Source of the DNA: DATFXM01 sp035315885 | GTDB lineage: Bacteria > Acidobacteriota > Blastocatellia > UBA7656 | DNA length: 33,844 nt | NCBI GenBank assembly: GCA_035315885.1 | Contig: DATFXM010000170.1 | Location: 1 to 33,844 of the forward strand | Reading direction: 5' to 3' | Part shown: piece by piece, positions 16,906-24,893 of the stretch | Numbering within the stretch: the first letter of the stretch is position 1 | Layout: each line of letters opens with the position of its first letter | The notes under the pieces: model-generated | Told to the model about the DNA's origin: nothing | Database searches by the model: none | Seen by the model: the letters and a program-made list of their open reading frames with translations, nothing else | Translations under genes and position numbers: made by a program

Positions 16906-19900
16906 ATGACAAATCGAGCGGCAAACTCTCAATTGTTGGATAGAGTGGTCCAGGCCTTCTTGCTGGTCCTGATGATAGCTGCGCCCGGCGCGGCCTCAGT
17001 GGCTGTACCTGACAGAGAAGAACATAAGAAGGTTCTGACGCTGTTTTCGAATGATCCACACGCAGCCTCGCAGGTACTCGTCGAACAAGCGCTGCGCTCA
17101 ACTCTACAGAAAGATTCGCCGGTTCCCGTCGAGATCTACACCGAGTATCTGGACGATGCGCGCACGAGCGCGGGTGGTTATGAGAAAGAGATGGTGGCCC
17201 TGCTACGGCGAAAATATGAGGGAAAGAAGTTTGACCTGATCTTTGCCATCTCCGACCCTTCGCTGCATTTGCTGTTGAGGAACCGGGCCGAGCTGTTTAC
17301 CGACATTCCTATTGTTTTTCTCACGCTTGATGAACGTAATATCGCCGGTCTCAACATTCCGCCGAACGTGACTGGGGTTTGGGGAGAGATCAACTTTAGG
17401 GCGAACCTGGAGCTTGCCCTGGCGACGCATCGCGGAACGAATCGAGTAGTGGTAATTGGCGGTGTCAGTGAGTGGGACAAATACTGGACAGACCGAGCGC
17501 GAGAGGACTTTCGTGCCTACGAATCCAGCCTGGAGTTTACTTACCTGATCGGCTTGACCAGTGCGGAACAGCAGCAGGCACTAGCCACGCTACCCCCTAG
17601 GACCATCGCGATTTTTGTCACGAGCGTACAAGACAATGCCGGCAATGCTTATGACAACATGGATCTTCTGAACTACATTTCCCCCGGATCAACTGCCCCG
17701 ATCTATGGGACTACAGATGCTCAACTAGGATTTGGAATCGTCGGCGGAATGCTCCTGAGTTTCGAAGCGCTCGGTGCCGAAGCGGCGCGGATGGGTTTGC
17801 GAGTAATGGCTGTCGAAAAGACGCTGACTCCCCCTGCTCACGGAGTCCCAAGCGTAGCACTGTTCGACTGGCGCGAGCTTAAGCGGTGGGGAATCAGCGA
17901 GACCAGCCTACCGGCCGGCAGCATCGTGCGGTTTCGCGTGCCCTCAGTGTGGGACGAGTATAAAAGGCAAATCATCACTCTCGTTTCTTTGACCGTCTTG
18001 CAATCGGTGTTGATTGCGGGACTCCTGATAAACCGCTCCAGGCGCAAACGCGCCGAAGTCGAACGCGAACGATTCGCCTCGCTGGCTGAATCCGGACGCC
18101 GCCACCTGGACGAAGTCATATCAAACTTGCCCGGAGTCGTAGTGGAAGCGCGATTGGACCCGAATACGAAAGAACTGAGGACAACTTTCGTTAGTGATTA
18201 TTTGCAGAAGATGTTGGGCTATACGCCGGATGAATGGTTGAACCAGCCGACGGGTTTTGAGTTGCGGAATATGCCCGAAGAGGATCGGGAAAGAGTAACA
18301 CGCGATAGCGAAGCGGTACTTCGCAGTGGGAAGGATGGCTTCACACAATTTCGCTGGACGACAAAGAACGGAGGGATTGTCTGGGTTGAATCTTATCTGA
18401 GTCCAATCCTGGATCAGAACGGACGAGTGGATGGCGTTCGCGGAGTCATTCTGGACGTCAGCGGCCGAAAGCACACCGAAGAAACCCTCCGCGAAACCGA
18501 GGAAAAGAACAGCGCGATTGTTGCGGCGATTCCGGACCTGATTTTCCTCCAGACGTCGGATGGCGTCTATTTCGACTATCACGCTAAGGACCCGGCCGAT
18601 CTGCTCCTTCCGCCGGAAGAATTCCTCGGAAAGAACATGAATGACGTCTTGCCTCAATGGCTGGCAGCGGAGTTTCAGAAGGGTTTCGATCAAGTGTCTG
18701 AAAACCATGGCCCGCAGATCCTGGAATACAAGCTTGGCCTGAGCAATGGCGACAAATGGTTTGAGGCTCGAATTGTTCGGATGGGCAGCAATTTCCTCAC
18801 GGTCGTCCGCGACATCACCGACCGCAAAGTAAGCGAGGCCGCTCTGCAGAAGAAGCAGACCGAGTTGGCTGGAGTAATTGCGTCGGCCATGGATGCGATT
18901 ATCACCGTGGATGAAAGTCAGCAAATCGTGCTGTTCAATGCCATGGCGGAAATGATTTTTGGTTGTCCTGGCGCTCAAGCAGTCGGCCAGCCATTTGAAC
19001 AATTCATTCCTCCGAGGTTTCACGAAGCCTATCGACGTCACATTTTGCTCCTGAGCCGATACGGCGTCACTCGGCGTTCAATAGGTTGGCCAGAAGATTT
19101 CTCGGCACTCAGAGCTTCTGGAGAGGAATTCCCGATCGAGGCGTCCATCTCGCAGCTCGAGTTGGGTGGCGAGAAGTTCTACACGATTTTCCTCCGCGAC
19201 ATCACCAGACGAAAAATGGCCTATGAAGCCCTTCGCGAAAGCGAAGCTCGGTTCCGCAACATGGCCGATACTGCGCCGGTGATGATCTGGATTTCAGGAA
19301 CCGACAAGCTCTACACCTACTTCAACAAGCAATGGCTTGACTTCACCGGTCGAGCCGTCGAGCAGGAATTGGGAAACGGCTGGGCTGAAGGCATCCATCC
19401 GGATGACCATTCAAAGTGTCTCGAAACTTATGCTGCCTCCTTCGATGAGCGGAAACCTTTCCGGCTTGAGTACCGGCTTCGACGCGCCGACGCAGCTTAT
19501 CGCTGGATCTTCGATATAGGCAGCCCTCGCTTTTCCCCCACCGGAGAGTTCCTTGGTTATATCGGCTCCTGCGTCGATATAACAGATCGCAAGGAGGCCG
19601 AAAGAGCGCTTCACCAGGCGAACATTGAGCTGGGCAAATTAAAAAACCAGTTGGAAGCGGAAAACATCTACCTCCAGGAAGAACTGCGTCAGGATCAGGC
19701 GTTTGGCGACATCATCGGACAAAGCGCGGCCATCAAGTACGTGTTGTACAAGGTTGGTCAGGTGGCCCCTATGGACTCTACGGTTCTGATCCTTGGCGAG
19801 ACAGGTACGGGGAAAGAATTGGTTGCGCGCGCAATCCACGGCGCGAGCCTGCGTAAGGATCGCCCGCTTATCAAGGTAAACTGCGCCGCCTTATCGTCGA

Positions 19901-20673
19901 CTCTGATCGAAAGTGAGCTGTTCGGACACGAGAAGGGAGCCTTCACCGGAGCGGCTGCTCGTAAAATCGGGCGGTTCGAGCTTGCAAATACAGGCACACT
20001 TCTCCTGGATGAGATAGGTGAGCTTCCGCCGGACTTGCAGGTCAAGTTGTTGCGAGTGCTCCAGGAAGGTGAATTTGAGCGCGTTGGCAGCAGCAAGACG
20101 ATCAAAGTGGACGTTCGAATCATCGCTTCCACTAATCGGGAATTGAAGCTGGAGGTGGAAAAGGGAAGATTCCGGGAGGACCTCTGGTATCGCCTGAACG
20201 TATTCCCAATCACCACTCCGCCGCTGCGTGATCGCCTCGAAGATATTCCAATCCTGGCAGACCATTTTGCTAGAGGTTTTGCCCGGAAGTTTCGAAAACA
20301 GATCACCGGTGTTTCCCCTAACACGATGACCGAATTGTGCAGGTATTCATGGCCCGGGAATGTTCGGGAGCTTGCCAACGTGATTGAACGCGCGGTTATC
20401 AACGCAAGAGGGCCGGTCCTGGAAGTCCCGGACGACCTTTCCACGATGCAGGCGAAGGCGTTAGCCGCCTCCGTCAAGACGTTGGAAGAGATCGAGCGAG
20501 ACTACATCATGCGCGTTCTCGAAGACCTGCGCTGGAGAATTGACGGCCCACGAGGTGCCGCGCGCGTTTTGGGACTCAACCCCAGCACCCTGCGGACCCG
20601 AATGGCCAAACTTGGAATTCACAAGCCAAACGCTAGACCTTCTACAGCGCAAGCTGAGGCGCCGAATCCCTGA
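16906..20673 (+). CDS. Membrane-bound sigma-54 activator with periplasmic sensor and four PAS domains
   Basis: A 1,255-residue bacterial enhancer-binding protein. An N-terminal hydrophobic segment (about 14-34) is followed by a periplasmic domain of the ABC-substrate-binding-like type (about 42-345; KVLTLFSNDPHAASQVLVEQAL, KFDLIFAISDPSLHLLLRNR, TDIPIVFLTL). A transmembrane helix lies at about 355-376. Four PAS domains follow (roughly 400-518, 531-641, 655-768 and 775-895) and a coiled coil (about 898-925). The AAA+ domain has Walker A GETGTGKE, the sigma-54 contact loop GAFTGA and Walker B LLLDEIGE. A Fis-type HTH ends the protein (GAARVLGLNPSTLRTRMAKLGI). It has neither receiver nor kinase domain, so it should sense directly and activate sigma-54 RNA polymerase from the membrane. 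ATG 16906 is preferred over TTG 16900; neither has a strong ribosome site. Its likely target operon lies directly downstream. Confidence 0.9.
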   Translation: MTNRAANSQLLDRVVQAFLLVLMIAAPGAASVAVPDREEHKKVLTLFSNDPHAASQVLVEQALRSTLQKDSPVPVEIYTEYLDDARTSAGGYEKEMVALLRRKYEGKKFDLIFAISDPSLHLLLRNRAELFTDIPIVFLTLDERNIAGLNIPPNVTGVWGEINFRANLELALATHRGTNRVVVIGGVSEWDKYWTDRAREDFRAYESSLEFTYLIGLTSAEQQQALATLPPRTIAIFVTSVQDNAGNAYDNMDLLNYISPGSTAPIYGTTDAQLGFGIVGGMLLSFEALGAEAARMGLRVMAVEKTLTPPAHGVPSVALFDWRELKRWGISETSLPAGSIVRFRVPSVWDEYKRQIITLVSLTVLQSVLIAGLLINRSRRKRAEVERERFASLAESGRRHLDEVISNLPGVVVEARLDPNTKELRTTFVSDYLQKMLGYTPDEWLNQPTGFELRNMPEEDRERVTRDSEAVLRSGKDGFTQFRWTTKNGGIVWVESYLSPILDQNGRVDGVRGVILDVSGRKHTEETLRETEEKNSAIVAAIPDLIFLQTSDGVYFDYHAKDPADLLLPPEEFLGKNMNDVLPQWLAAEFQKGFDQVSENHGPQILEYKLGLSNGDKWFEARIVRMGSNFLTVVRDITDRKVSEAALQKKQTELAGVIASAMDAIITVDESQQIVLFNAMAEMIFGCPGAQAVGQPFEQFIPPRFHEAYRRHILLLSRYGVTRRSIGWPEDFSALRASGEEFPIEASISQLELGGEKFYTIFLRDITRRKMAYEALRESEARFRNMADTAPVMIWISGTDKLYTYFNKQWLDFTGRAVEQELGNGWAEGIHPDDHSKCLETYAASFDERKPFRLEYRLRRADAAYRWIFDIGSPRFSPTGEFLGYIGSCVDITDRKEAERALHQANIELGKLKNQLEAENIYLQEELRQDQAFGDIIGQSAAIKYVLYKVGQVAPMDSTVLILGETGTGKELVARAIHGASLRKDRPLIKVNCAALSSTLIESELFGHEKGAFTGAAARKIGRFELANTGTLLLDEIGELPPDLQVKLLRVLQEGEFERVGSSKTIKVDVRIIASTNRELKLEVEKGRFREDLWYRLNVFPITTPPLRDRLEDIPILADHFARGFARKFRKQITGVSPNTMTELCRYSWPGNVRELANVIERAVINARGPVLEVPDDLSTMQAKALAASVKTLEEIERDYIMRVLEDLRWRIDGPRGAARVLGLNPSTLRTRMAKLGIHKPNARPSTAQAEAPNP

Positions 20674-20777
20674 TTGCAGTCTCACAGCCCACCAGCCTCC
20701 TCGCTTAACACTAGCTCCCTCGCGCAAAGCCAAGATCCCACCAAGCTGCTCCGCGACTAATTAACGGAGATTTCCAC

Positions 20778-20803
20778 GGTATTCCGCAGATTCGCGGAAT
20801 ACC
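20778..20803. promoter_or_regulatory. Perfect 10-bp inverted repeat, candidate enhancer site (UAS)
   Basis: GGTATTCCGC, six bases, GCGGAATACC. There is no T tract on either side, so it is not a normal terminator. Its centre lies about 143 bp before the predicted start of the sigma-54 promoter downstream, the usual range for enhancer-binding-protein sites, and such sites are dyads bound by Fis-type HTH dimers. The adjacent activator gene is the natural candidate to bind it. The repeat is directly visible; its role is inferred. Confidence 0.6.
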
Positions 20804-20907
20804 AAGGATTTCGTGGGACGTGGATTGTAGGAAACTCCGACCGCCGGTGGGCGTAACAGGCGCTGTCCACAACGTTTACCCGGTGCCGTGGAGGGCGAGT
20901 CGCGTCG

Positions 20908-20923
20908 GGGCATCAGCTTTGCA
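20908..20923 (+). promoter_or_regulatory. Sigma-54 promoter (-24/-12)
   Basis: GGGCATCAGCTTTGCA: the GG at 20909-20910 and GC at 20921-20922 are exactly 10 bases apart. The sequence matches the consensus GGCAC-N5-TTGCA except for the C after GGCA. Transcription should start near 20934, about 100-120 nt before the monooxygenase gene. This promoter class needs an enhancer-binding protein, and one is encoded directly upstream. Confidence 0.7.
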
Positions 20924-21054
20924 ATCGTAGCCCGCGCCTGTCAGTCACAGTTTTTCGCGCAGTGGTCCGTGACATAACGACTCTGGGGATTAAATAAGCA
21001 TAAACCGCTGATCTGGGGTTAGCCGAGGCAACTGTGTTGGAAGAGAAACGAACA

Positions 21055-21396
21055 ATGAGCGAGGTCATCAGCGTCATTAAGATTATCGCTCGCCCCGAAA
21101 AGCGGCGTGAGCTATTCCTAACGATCTCGTCCCTGCTCAATTCGATTAGAGACGAGAAGGGTTGCCACGGCTACCGGTTTTACGGAGAGGCCGACGAACA
21201 GGACTCATTCTTGTTGGTTGGCGAATGGGACACCGGAACCGATTTGCACCGGCATTTGAAGTCGGAACAGTTCACAATCCTGCTGGGTTCATTGGGACTC
21301 CTCACCAAAGAAGAGAGTCTCGATTTCAAGTTGTTGTCGGAGGTCGCGGGACTCGAGGTGTTTATAGAAACGGGAATGAAAAACAAAGGAGCGTAA
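21055..21396 (+). CDS. ABM-domain (antibiotic biosynthesis monooxygenase-like) protein
   Basis: A 113-residue single-domain protein of the dimeric ferredoxin-like ABM/YgiN family: MSEVISVIKIIARPEKRRELFLTISSLLNSIRDEKGC, then FYGEADEQDSFLLVGEWDTGTDLHRHLKSEQF, the two beta-alpha-beta halves. Family members oxidise quinols or other aromatics without a bound cofactor, but many are uncharacterised; the substrate is unknown. There is no signal peptide, so it is cytoplasmic. ATG 21055 fits the family N-terminus, while a GTG at 21034 with GAGG 5 nt upstream would add seven residues. It is the first gene after the sigma-54 promoter and its TAA abuts the start of the histidine kinase gene, so the two are translationally coupled. 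Confidence 0.75.
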   Translation: MSEVISVIKIIARPEKRRELFLTISSLLNSIRDEKGCHGYRFYGEADEQDSFLLVGEWDTGTDLHRHLKSEQFTILLGSLGLLTKEESLDFKLLSEVAGLEVFIETGMKNKGA

Positions 21397-22290
21397 TTGC
21401 TTATGAGCCGCCTGAGAGAGAGTCATTCCTCCACTTCCAAAACTGAGAATCATGAAATTGAGTCTACATTTCTAAGCTCCTCGCCCGACAATGATCGTGT
21501 GCAGAGACAGCAGGGATCTTTCGTTTCCTACTCTCCTGGCAAAACTGGGTTTGTTCAACCATGCGAGATCATCTATGTGGAGAAAAGCTCGCGTCAAATT
21601 GGCATCGCCTGCGACAGGCAAAAGGAAGAGACGCTTCGAGACTTCACGATGCGCTTGATCAATGCGCAGGAGGAAGAGCGCAGCCGGCTTGCCCGCGAGC
21701 TCCATGACGACTTGAGTCAAAGGATGGCTTTGTTGTCTTTTAACTTGGCGCAGATTGGCCAGATGCTGGCAGGACAATCAAATCTCCGGCGAGATTTTCA
21801 AACGGTGCAGGACGAGGTTCAGGAAATCGCTGCCGACATACACCGTCTTTCTTACAGACTTCATCCGTCAAAGCTAGACCACCTCGGGTTGAGTGCGGCA
21901 ATCAGAAGCTTGTGTCAGGAGATCAATGCAACCGGTAAGCCCGTAGTCGATTTCCGCGAGGAGGGGTCTTTCGTCCATCTGCCAAAGGAAGTTATTCTCT
22001 GCGTCTTTCGCATTGCTCAGGAATCCTTGAGAAACTGCGTGAAACACAGCGGCGCGAAATCAGTCCGGGTTATGCTGACAAACACGGGCGGCGAGATTCG
22101 ATTGTCAGTCTCGGACGACGGGCGCGGATTTAAGATCAAATCAGAAACGCTGGAGAGAGGGCTTGGCTTCACCAGCATGCGGGAGCGCCTGCGGATCGTC
22201 GGAGGAACATTTGTGATTCGCTCTCAGCAACGGCTCGGCACGTCCATAGAAGTTTCTGTCCCATTGACCTGCGAAGGGCTGGTGTCTTGA
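21397..22290 (+). CDS. Soluble NarL-type sensor histidine kinase
   Basis: A 297-residue cytoplasmic kinase of the HisKA_3/HATPase_c type. The phosphorylation motif is EEERSRLARELHDDLSQRMALLSFNL with His103. The ATPase domain shows the N box (RIAQESLRNCVKHSGA), G1 (SVSDDGRGF) and G2 (RGLGFTSMRERL). The first 75 residues have no transmembrane helix and no recognised sensor domain, so the signal may come from a partner protein, possibly the coupled ABM-domain protein. The TTG at 21397 starts directly after the preceding TAA, 5 nt after AAGGAG; ATG 21403 is the alternative with longer spacing. No response regulator is encoded in the window, although this kinase class normally pairs with a LuxR-type regulator. 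Confidence 0.85.
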   Translation: MLMSRLRESHSSTSKTENHEIESTFLSSSPDNDRVQRQQGSFVSYSPGKTGFVQPCEIIYVEKSSRQIGIACDRQKEETLRDFTMRLINAQEEERSRLARELHDDLSQRMALLSFNLAQIGQMLAGQSNLRRDFQTVQDEVQEIAADIHRLSYRLHPSKLDHLGLSAAIRSLCQEINATGKPVVDFREEGSFVHLPKEVILCVFRIAQESLRNCVKHSGAKSVRVMLTNTGGEIRLSVSDDGRGFKIKSETLERGLGFTSMRERLRIVGGTFVIRSQQRLGTSIEVSVPLTCEGLVS

Positions 22291-22420
22291 GGGGATGAGA
22301 AGATGAGGGGATGAGAGCGAACGGGCGCGACATCTCCGCGTCCCGCATCCCGCATCCCCGCGTCCCCGCATCCCGCATCCCCGCGTCCCCGCGTCCCGCG
22401 TCCCGCGTCCCCGCGTCCCC
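22291..22420. repeat. Dispersed GC-rich repeat, copy 2, with short tandem units
   Basis: The first part (22291-22327) repeats the opening of the copy at 8518: GGGGATGAGAAGATGAGG and GAACGGGCG. From 22336 to 22420 there are about eleven tandem 7-8-base units of the form (C)CGCGTCC or (C)CGCATCC in irregular order. It begins at the histidine kinase stop codon. It is not a CRISPR array, as units are adjacent with no spacers. Confidence 0.75.
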
Positions 22421-22597
22421 TCAGTGGTCATATCAGTTTCGATCTAAGTGGCTATTGCCGGTAGGCCATTTCCCCATTACGTTCTCCAGAGAAAAGTTAA
22501 GGTTCATGAATTGCGGCACAATCGAAACCACGCCGACCAACTCCGACGTGACGCCAACTGTGTTCAATCAAATACTTCTCTCTGTCGAGGTCCAGTC
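22421..22597. other. Upstream region of the DUF2911 gene
   Basis: Together with the repeat this makes a gap of 307 bases without a gene. Frames are open here (an upstream ATG at 22448 is in frame with the next gene), but the sequence is not protein-like. No clear promoter was found. Confidence 0.3.
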
Positions 22598-23755
22598 ATG
22601 AAAAGAATGCTAACCATGGTAATCATGTTGAGTCTCTTTGGGGCCTTTGAGTCTGTCCAAGCTCAGACTCATTCCGAGCTCACTCAGCCGCCAAACGGGA
22701 AGTGCGAAAGGGCGGAAGTCTCTCAATGGATTGGGCTCGTCAAAATCACCATCGAATACCACAGCCCGAAGGTGCACGGCCCAAATGGAGTCGATCGCAC
22801 CGGTCACATCTGGGGCGAGTTCATCCCATACGGTCTCTTTGATCAGGGCTTCGGCCCCTCTACGTCTACGCCGTGGCGCGCCGGCGCGAATGAGAGTACG
22901 ACGGTCACGGTTTCTCACGACGTGAAGGTGGAGGGGAAAGAGCTGAAGGCGGGAACCTACGCGTTGTTTCTGTTGCTCGAGAAAGACGGCCCATGGACCT
23001 GGATCTTCTCCAGGAACGCGACTGGCTGGGGCAGCTTTCAATATGATCCAAAGGAGGATGCGCTTCGCGTGCGAGTGAACCCCCAGACTGCTCCTGATAC
23101 TGAGTTCCTGACCTTCGGATTCGATGAGCGCCTGCCAGACTCAGCCGTCGCGTACCTGCAATGGGAGAACAAGCGCATCCCTTTCAAGATCGAAGTGCCC
23201 GATGTGAATCAGTTGTATGTCGCCCAGATGAGAAAAGATCTTCAGGGATGGGCTGGCTTCAGCTATGAGAATTGGCGGGCCGCGGCCCAGTTCTGTGCTG
23301 ACAACAAAATCAATCTGGATGAAGCGTTGGTGTGGGCGGACAAGGCCATCACCGAGCCGTTCAGAAATGCGGTCTTGGGACAAAAAGACTTCTTCACGCT
23401 GGGAACCAAGGCTGCAGTGCTCGAGGCGATGGGGAAAACTTCAGAAGCCGACGCCACGATGGACATCGCCGTACGCGTCCAGGGAACGGCTGCCCAAGCT
23501 GTTTACCAATATTGCATGCGTCTCCTGGCAACCGGAAGAAATCAGCGAGCGATGGAATTCGCGACAATCAACCAGCAACAGCATCCTGACGAAAAATTCT
23601 GGACGTACATAGGGCTTGCGCGCACATACACCGCCCTGGGCGATAAGAACAACGCGATCAAGAGCTGGGAGACGGCACTCCTTAACGTTCCCGCCAGCCA
23701 AAAGGCCCTGATCCCCGCGTACGAGCGAGCGCTGAAAAAGTTAAAGTCGAGCTAG
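22598..23755 (+). CDS. Exported DUF2911-domain protein with TPR-like C-terminus
   Basis: A 385-residue exported protein. The signal peptide MKRMLTMVIMLSLFGAFESVQAQ is followed by a DUF2911 domain (about 25-180), recognisable from VKITIEYHSPKVHGPNGVDRTGHIWGEFIPYG and WRAGANESTTVTVSHDVKVEGKELKAGTYALFLL. The second half is helical with TPR-like units (DEKFWTYIGLARTYTALGDKNNAIKSWETALLNVP). DUF2911 proteins are common in acidobacteria and Bacteroidota but have no known activity. The start is ATG 22598, with GAGG at 22587-22590; the upstream ATG at 22448 would bury the signal peptide. Confidence 0.85.
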   Translation: MKRMLTMVIMLSLFGAFESVQAQTHSELTQPPNGKCERAEVSQWIGLVKITIEYHSPKVHGPNGVDRTGHIWGEFIPYGLFDQGFGPSTSTPWRAGANESTTVTVSHDVKVEGKELKAGTYALFLLLEKDGPWTWIFSRNATGWGSFQYDPKEDALRVRVNPQTAPDTEFLTFGFDERLPDSAVAYLQWENKRIPFKIEVPDVNQLYVAQMRKDLQGWAGFSYENWRAAAQFCADNKINLDEALVWADKAITEPFRNAVLGQKDFFTLGTKAAVLEAMGKTSEADATMDIAVRVQGTAAQAVYQYCMRLLATGRNQRAMEFATINQQQHPDEKFWTYIGLARTYTALGDKNNAIKSWETALLNVPASQKALIPAYERALKKLKSS

Positions 23756-23775
23756 TCCTGGTATAGAATAGGCGC
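23741..23775 (+). promoter_or_regulatory. Candidate promoter for a leaderless transcript
   Basis: TTAAAG (23741-23746) and TAGAAT (23764-23769) are 17 bases apart, and TGG before TATAGAAT resembles an extended -10. The predicted start is 7 bases later, at 23776, which is the A of the next ATG. No ribosome site precedes that ATG, consistent with leaderless translation. The -35 matches poorly. Confidence 0.4.
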
Positions 23776-24273
23776 ATGTTGCTGACCGATCCGACTAAAT
23801 CACTTCAGAAATCCATCCCGCTGACGTTGTTGTTAACGTGTTTGGTGTCTATGGCTGGCGTGGCTGGTCAGCGGACTACCACAGCCGCGCAGCCGCACAG
23901 CGTCACCGGCACCTACAAGTTTGTGCTCAACGAGCTCAATGTTCTCGAGTTGCCCGAGCACAAAGTGCGGATCAGCTTCAGCGGAGTCTGGCCTAACGAC
24001 CGAAGACGAAGAGAATCCCGAAACGTTGGGACTTTTGACGAGACAGTTAAGCTCAGCGGTGGCAAAGCGGTGGTGAAGCTTCAGTTTGGACAGGACCCCT
24101 GCTTGATCAATTTAGATTTCAAAGCGAGCAAGGTAATCGTCACGCAGGAAGGCAGCTTGATGGGGTGCGGCTTTGGCTTCAACGTCGAGGCAGAAGGAAC
24201 ATACCTGAAGACGAGCAGTCAACCGCCGAAGCTTCCTCCAGCTCCCGATCCGGGTGCGGGTCTGGACCGTTAG
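23776..24273 (+). CDS. Small exported protein of unknown function
   Basis: 165 residues, not recognised. Residues about 12-33 form a signal peptide (SIPLTLLLTCLVSMAGVAGQ). The mature part is beta-rich (HSVTGTYKFVLNELNVLELPEHKVRISFSGVWPN; GGKAVVKLQFGQDPCLINLDF) and has two cysteines, which could form a disulphide. It ends in a proline-rich tail (PPKLPPAPDPG). It lies 20 nt after the DUF2911 gene and could be cotranscribed, or use the overlapping promoter described above. Its 3' end converges with the next gene. Confidence 0.65.
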   Translation: MLLTDPTKSLQKSIPLTLLLTCLVSMAGVAGQRTTTAAQPHSVTGTYKFVLNELNVLELPEHKVRISFSGVWPNDRRRRESRNVGTFDETVKLSGGKAVVKLQFGQDPCLINLDFKASKVIVTQEGSLMGCGFGFNVEAEGTYLKTSSQPPKLPPAPDPGAGLDR

Positions 24274-24322
24274 CCAAGGTTCATCCAGCGTCTATTAAGG
24301 CGGGTTTGAACCCCGGCTAACG
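24268..24322. terminator. Nested inverted repeats between convergent genes
   Basis: CGTTAGCC (24268-24275) pairs with GGCTAACG (24315-24322), and an inner GGGTT-TG-AACCC hairpin lies at 24302-24313. An alternative stem, CCAGCG with CGCTGG, is also possible. Both flanking genes have their TAG stop codon inside an arm of the outer repeat. T tracts are absent, so it may block readthrough in both directions without being a classical terminator. Confidence 0.45.
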
Positions 24323-24856
24323 CTGGCGTCTGGCAGTTCCCTCGACATACTTGGTGAACGAGTCGGGCTTACCTGGCGGAGCAATATCGAACTCAAGACT
24401 TAATGTGTCCTCTTTCTGCCGAGTGTATATGAAGCGAAACCTGGGCTCGGATGGGTTCACATCGCTGGTGAAGGTAATCGTCTTTCTATCCTCCGAAAAA
24501 CTCACCGTGTAGTGAATGATGTGCCCCTCGTTGTCAAAGTATACCGCTCGAGTTCCCTTGGCCGGATCACGATAGATAACCATGAGATCGTCATGACGCG
24601 AGGCCGGCCGTGTACCAGTCGCGGGGTATTCCGAGTAGTTACGCCTCACGATCACCTTGCCTTGCAAGTCAAAGTCGAATGAGAACCCGCCGGCAGTAGC
24701 CGTGCCCGGCTGGCCTCCCCCTTCCGCGTTCCATTTACCCAACAGGGGTCGCCACTCGTCCCAGCCCGTTTCCTTGTCCTGTTGCGCCGGCACCGGCGCA
24801 ACTATGGTCAGACTCAGAAGTAACAGCGCATTCGTTCTCAGTCGTGTTGTCTTCAT
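24317..24856 (-). CDS. Small exported protein of unknown function, lipocalin-like beta protein
   Basis: 179 residues with signal peptide MKTTRLRTNALLLLSLTIVAPVPAQ. The mature part starts LLGKWNAEGGGQPGTATAGGFSFDFDLQGKVIVRRNYSEYPA and continues with alternating strands (VYFDNEGHIIHYTVSFSEDRKTITFTSD). This pattern is seen in DUF1579/lipocalin-like proteins that measure or bind small hydrophobic ligands. No catalytic motif is visible. The ribosome site GGAGAAAG precedes ATG 24856. It is divergent from senA with about 100 bases between them. Confidence 0.65.
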   Translation of the reverse strand: MKTTRLRTNALLLLSLTIVAPVPAQQDKETGWDEWRPLLGKWNAEGGGQPGTATAGGFSFDFDLQGKVIVRRNYSEYPATGTRPASRHDDLMVIYRDPAKGTRAVYFDNEGHIIHYTVSFSEDRKTITFTSDVNPSEPRFRFIYTRQKEDTLSLEFDIAPPGKPDSFTKYVEGTARRQR

Positions 24857-24893
24857 TCTTTCTCCGTCAAAACCAATTTCATTCGCACGACAT

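Larger units (their letters stand above)
20674..21033. other. Regulatory intergenic region of the sigma-54 module
   Basis: No gene. The stretch holds, in order, the inverted repeat at 20778-20803 and the -24/-12 promoter at 20908-20923, followed by a leader of about 100-120 nt to the next gene. Both elements have separate entries. Confidence 0.5.

Noticed and set aside
18121..19041. 306-codon open frame on the minus strand
   Set aside because: Antisense to the PAS region of the sigma-54 activator; no recognisable domain and no ribosome site.
22336..22420. Possible CRISPR-like repeats
   Set aside because: Units are 7-8 bases, directly adjacent and without spacers; no cas gene is nearby.
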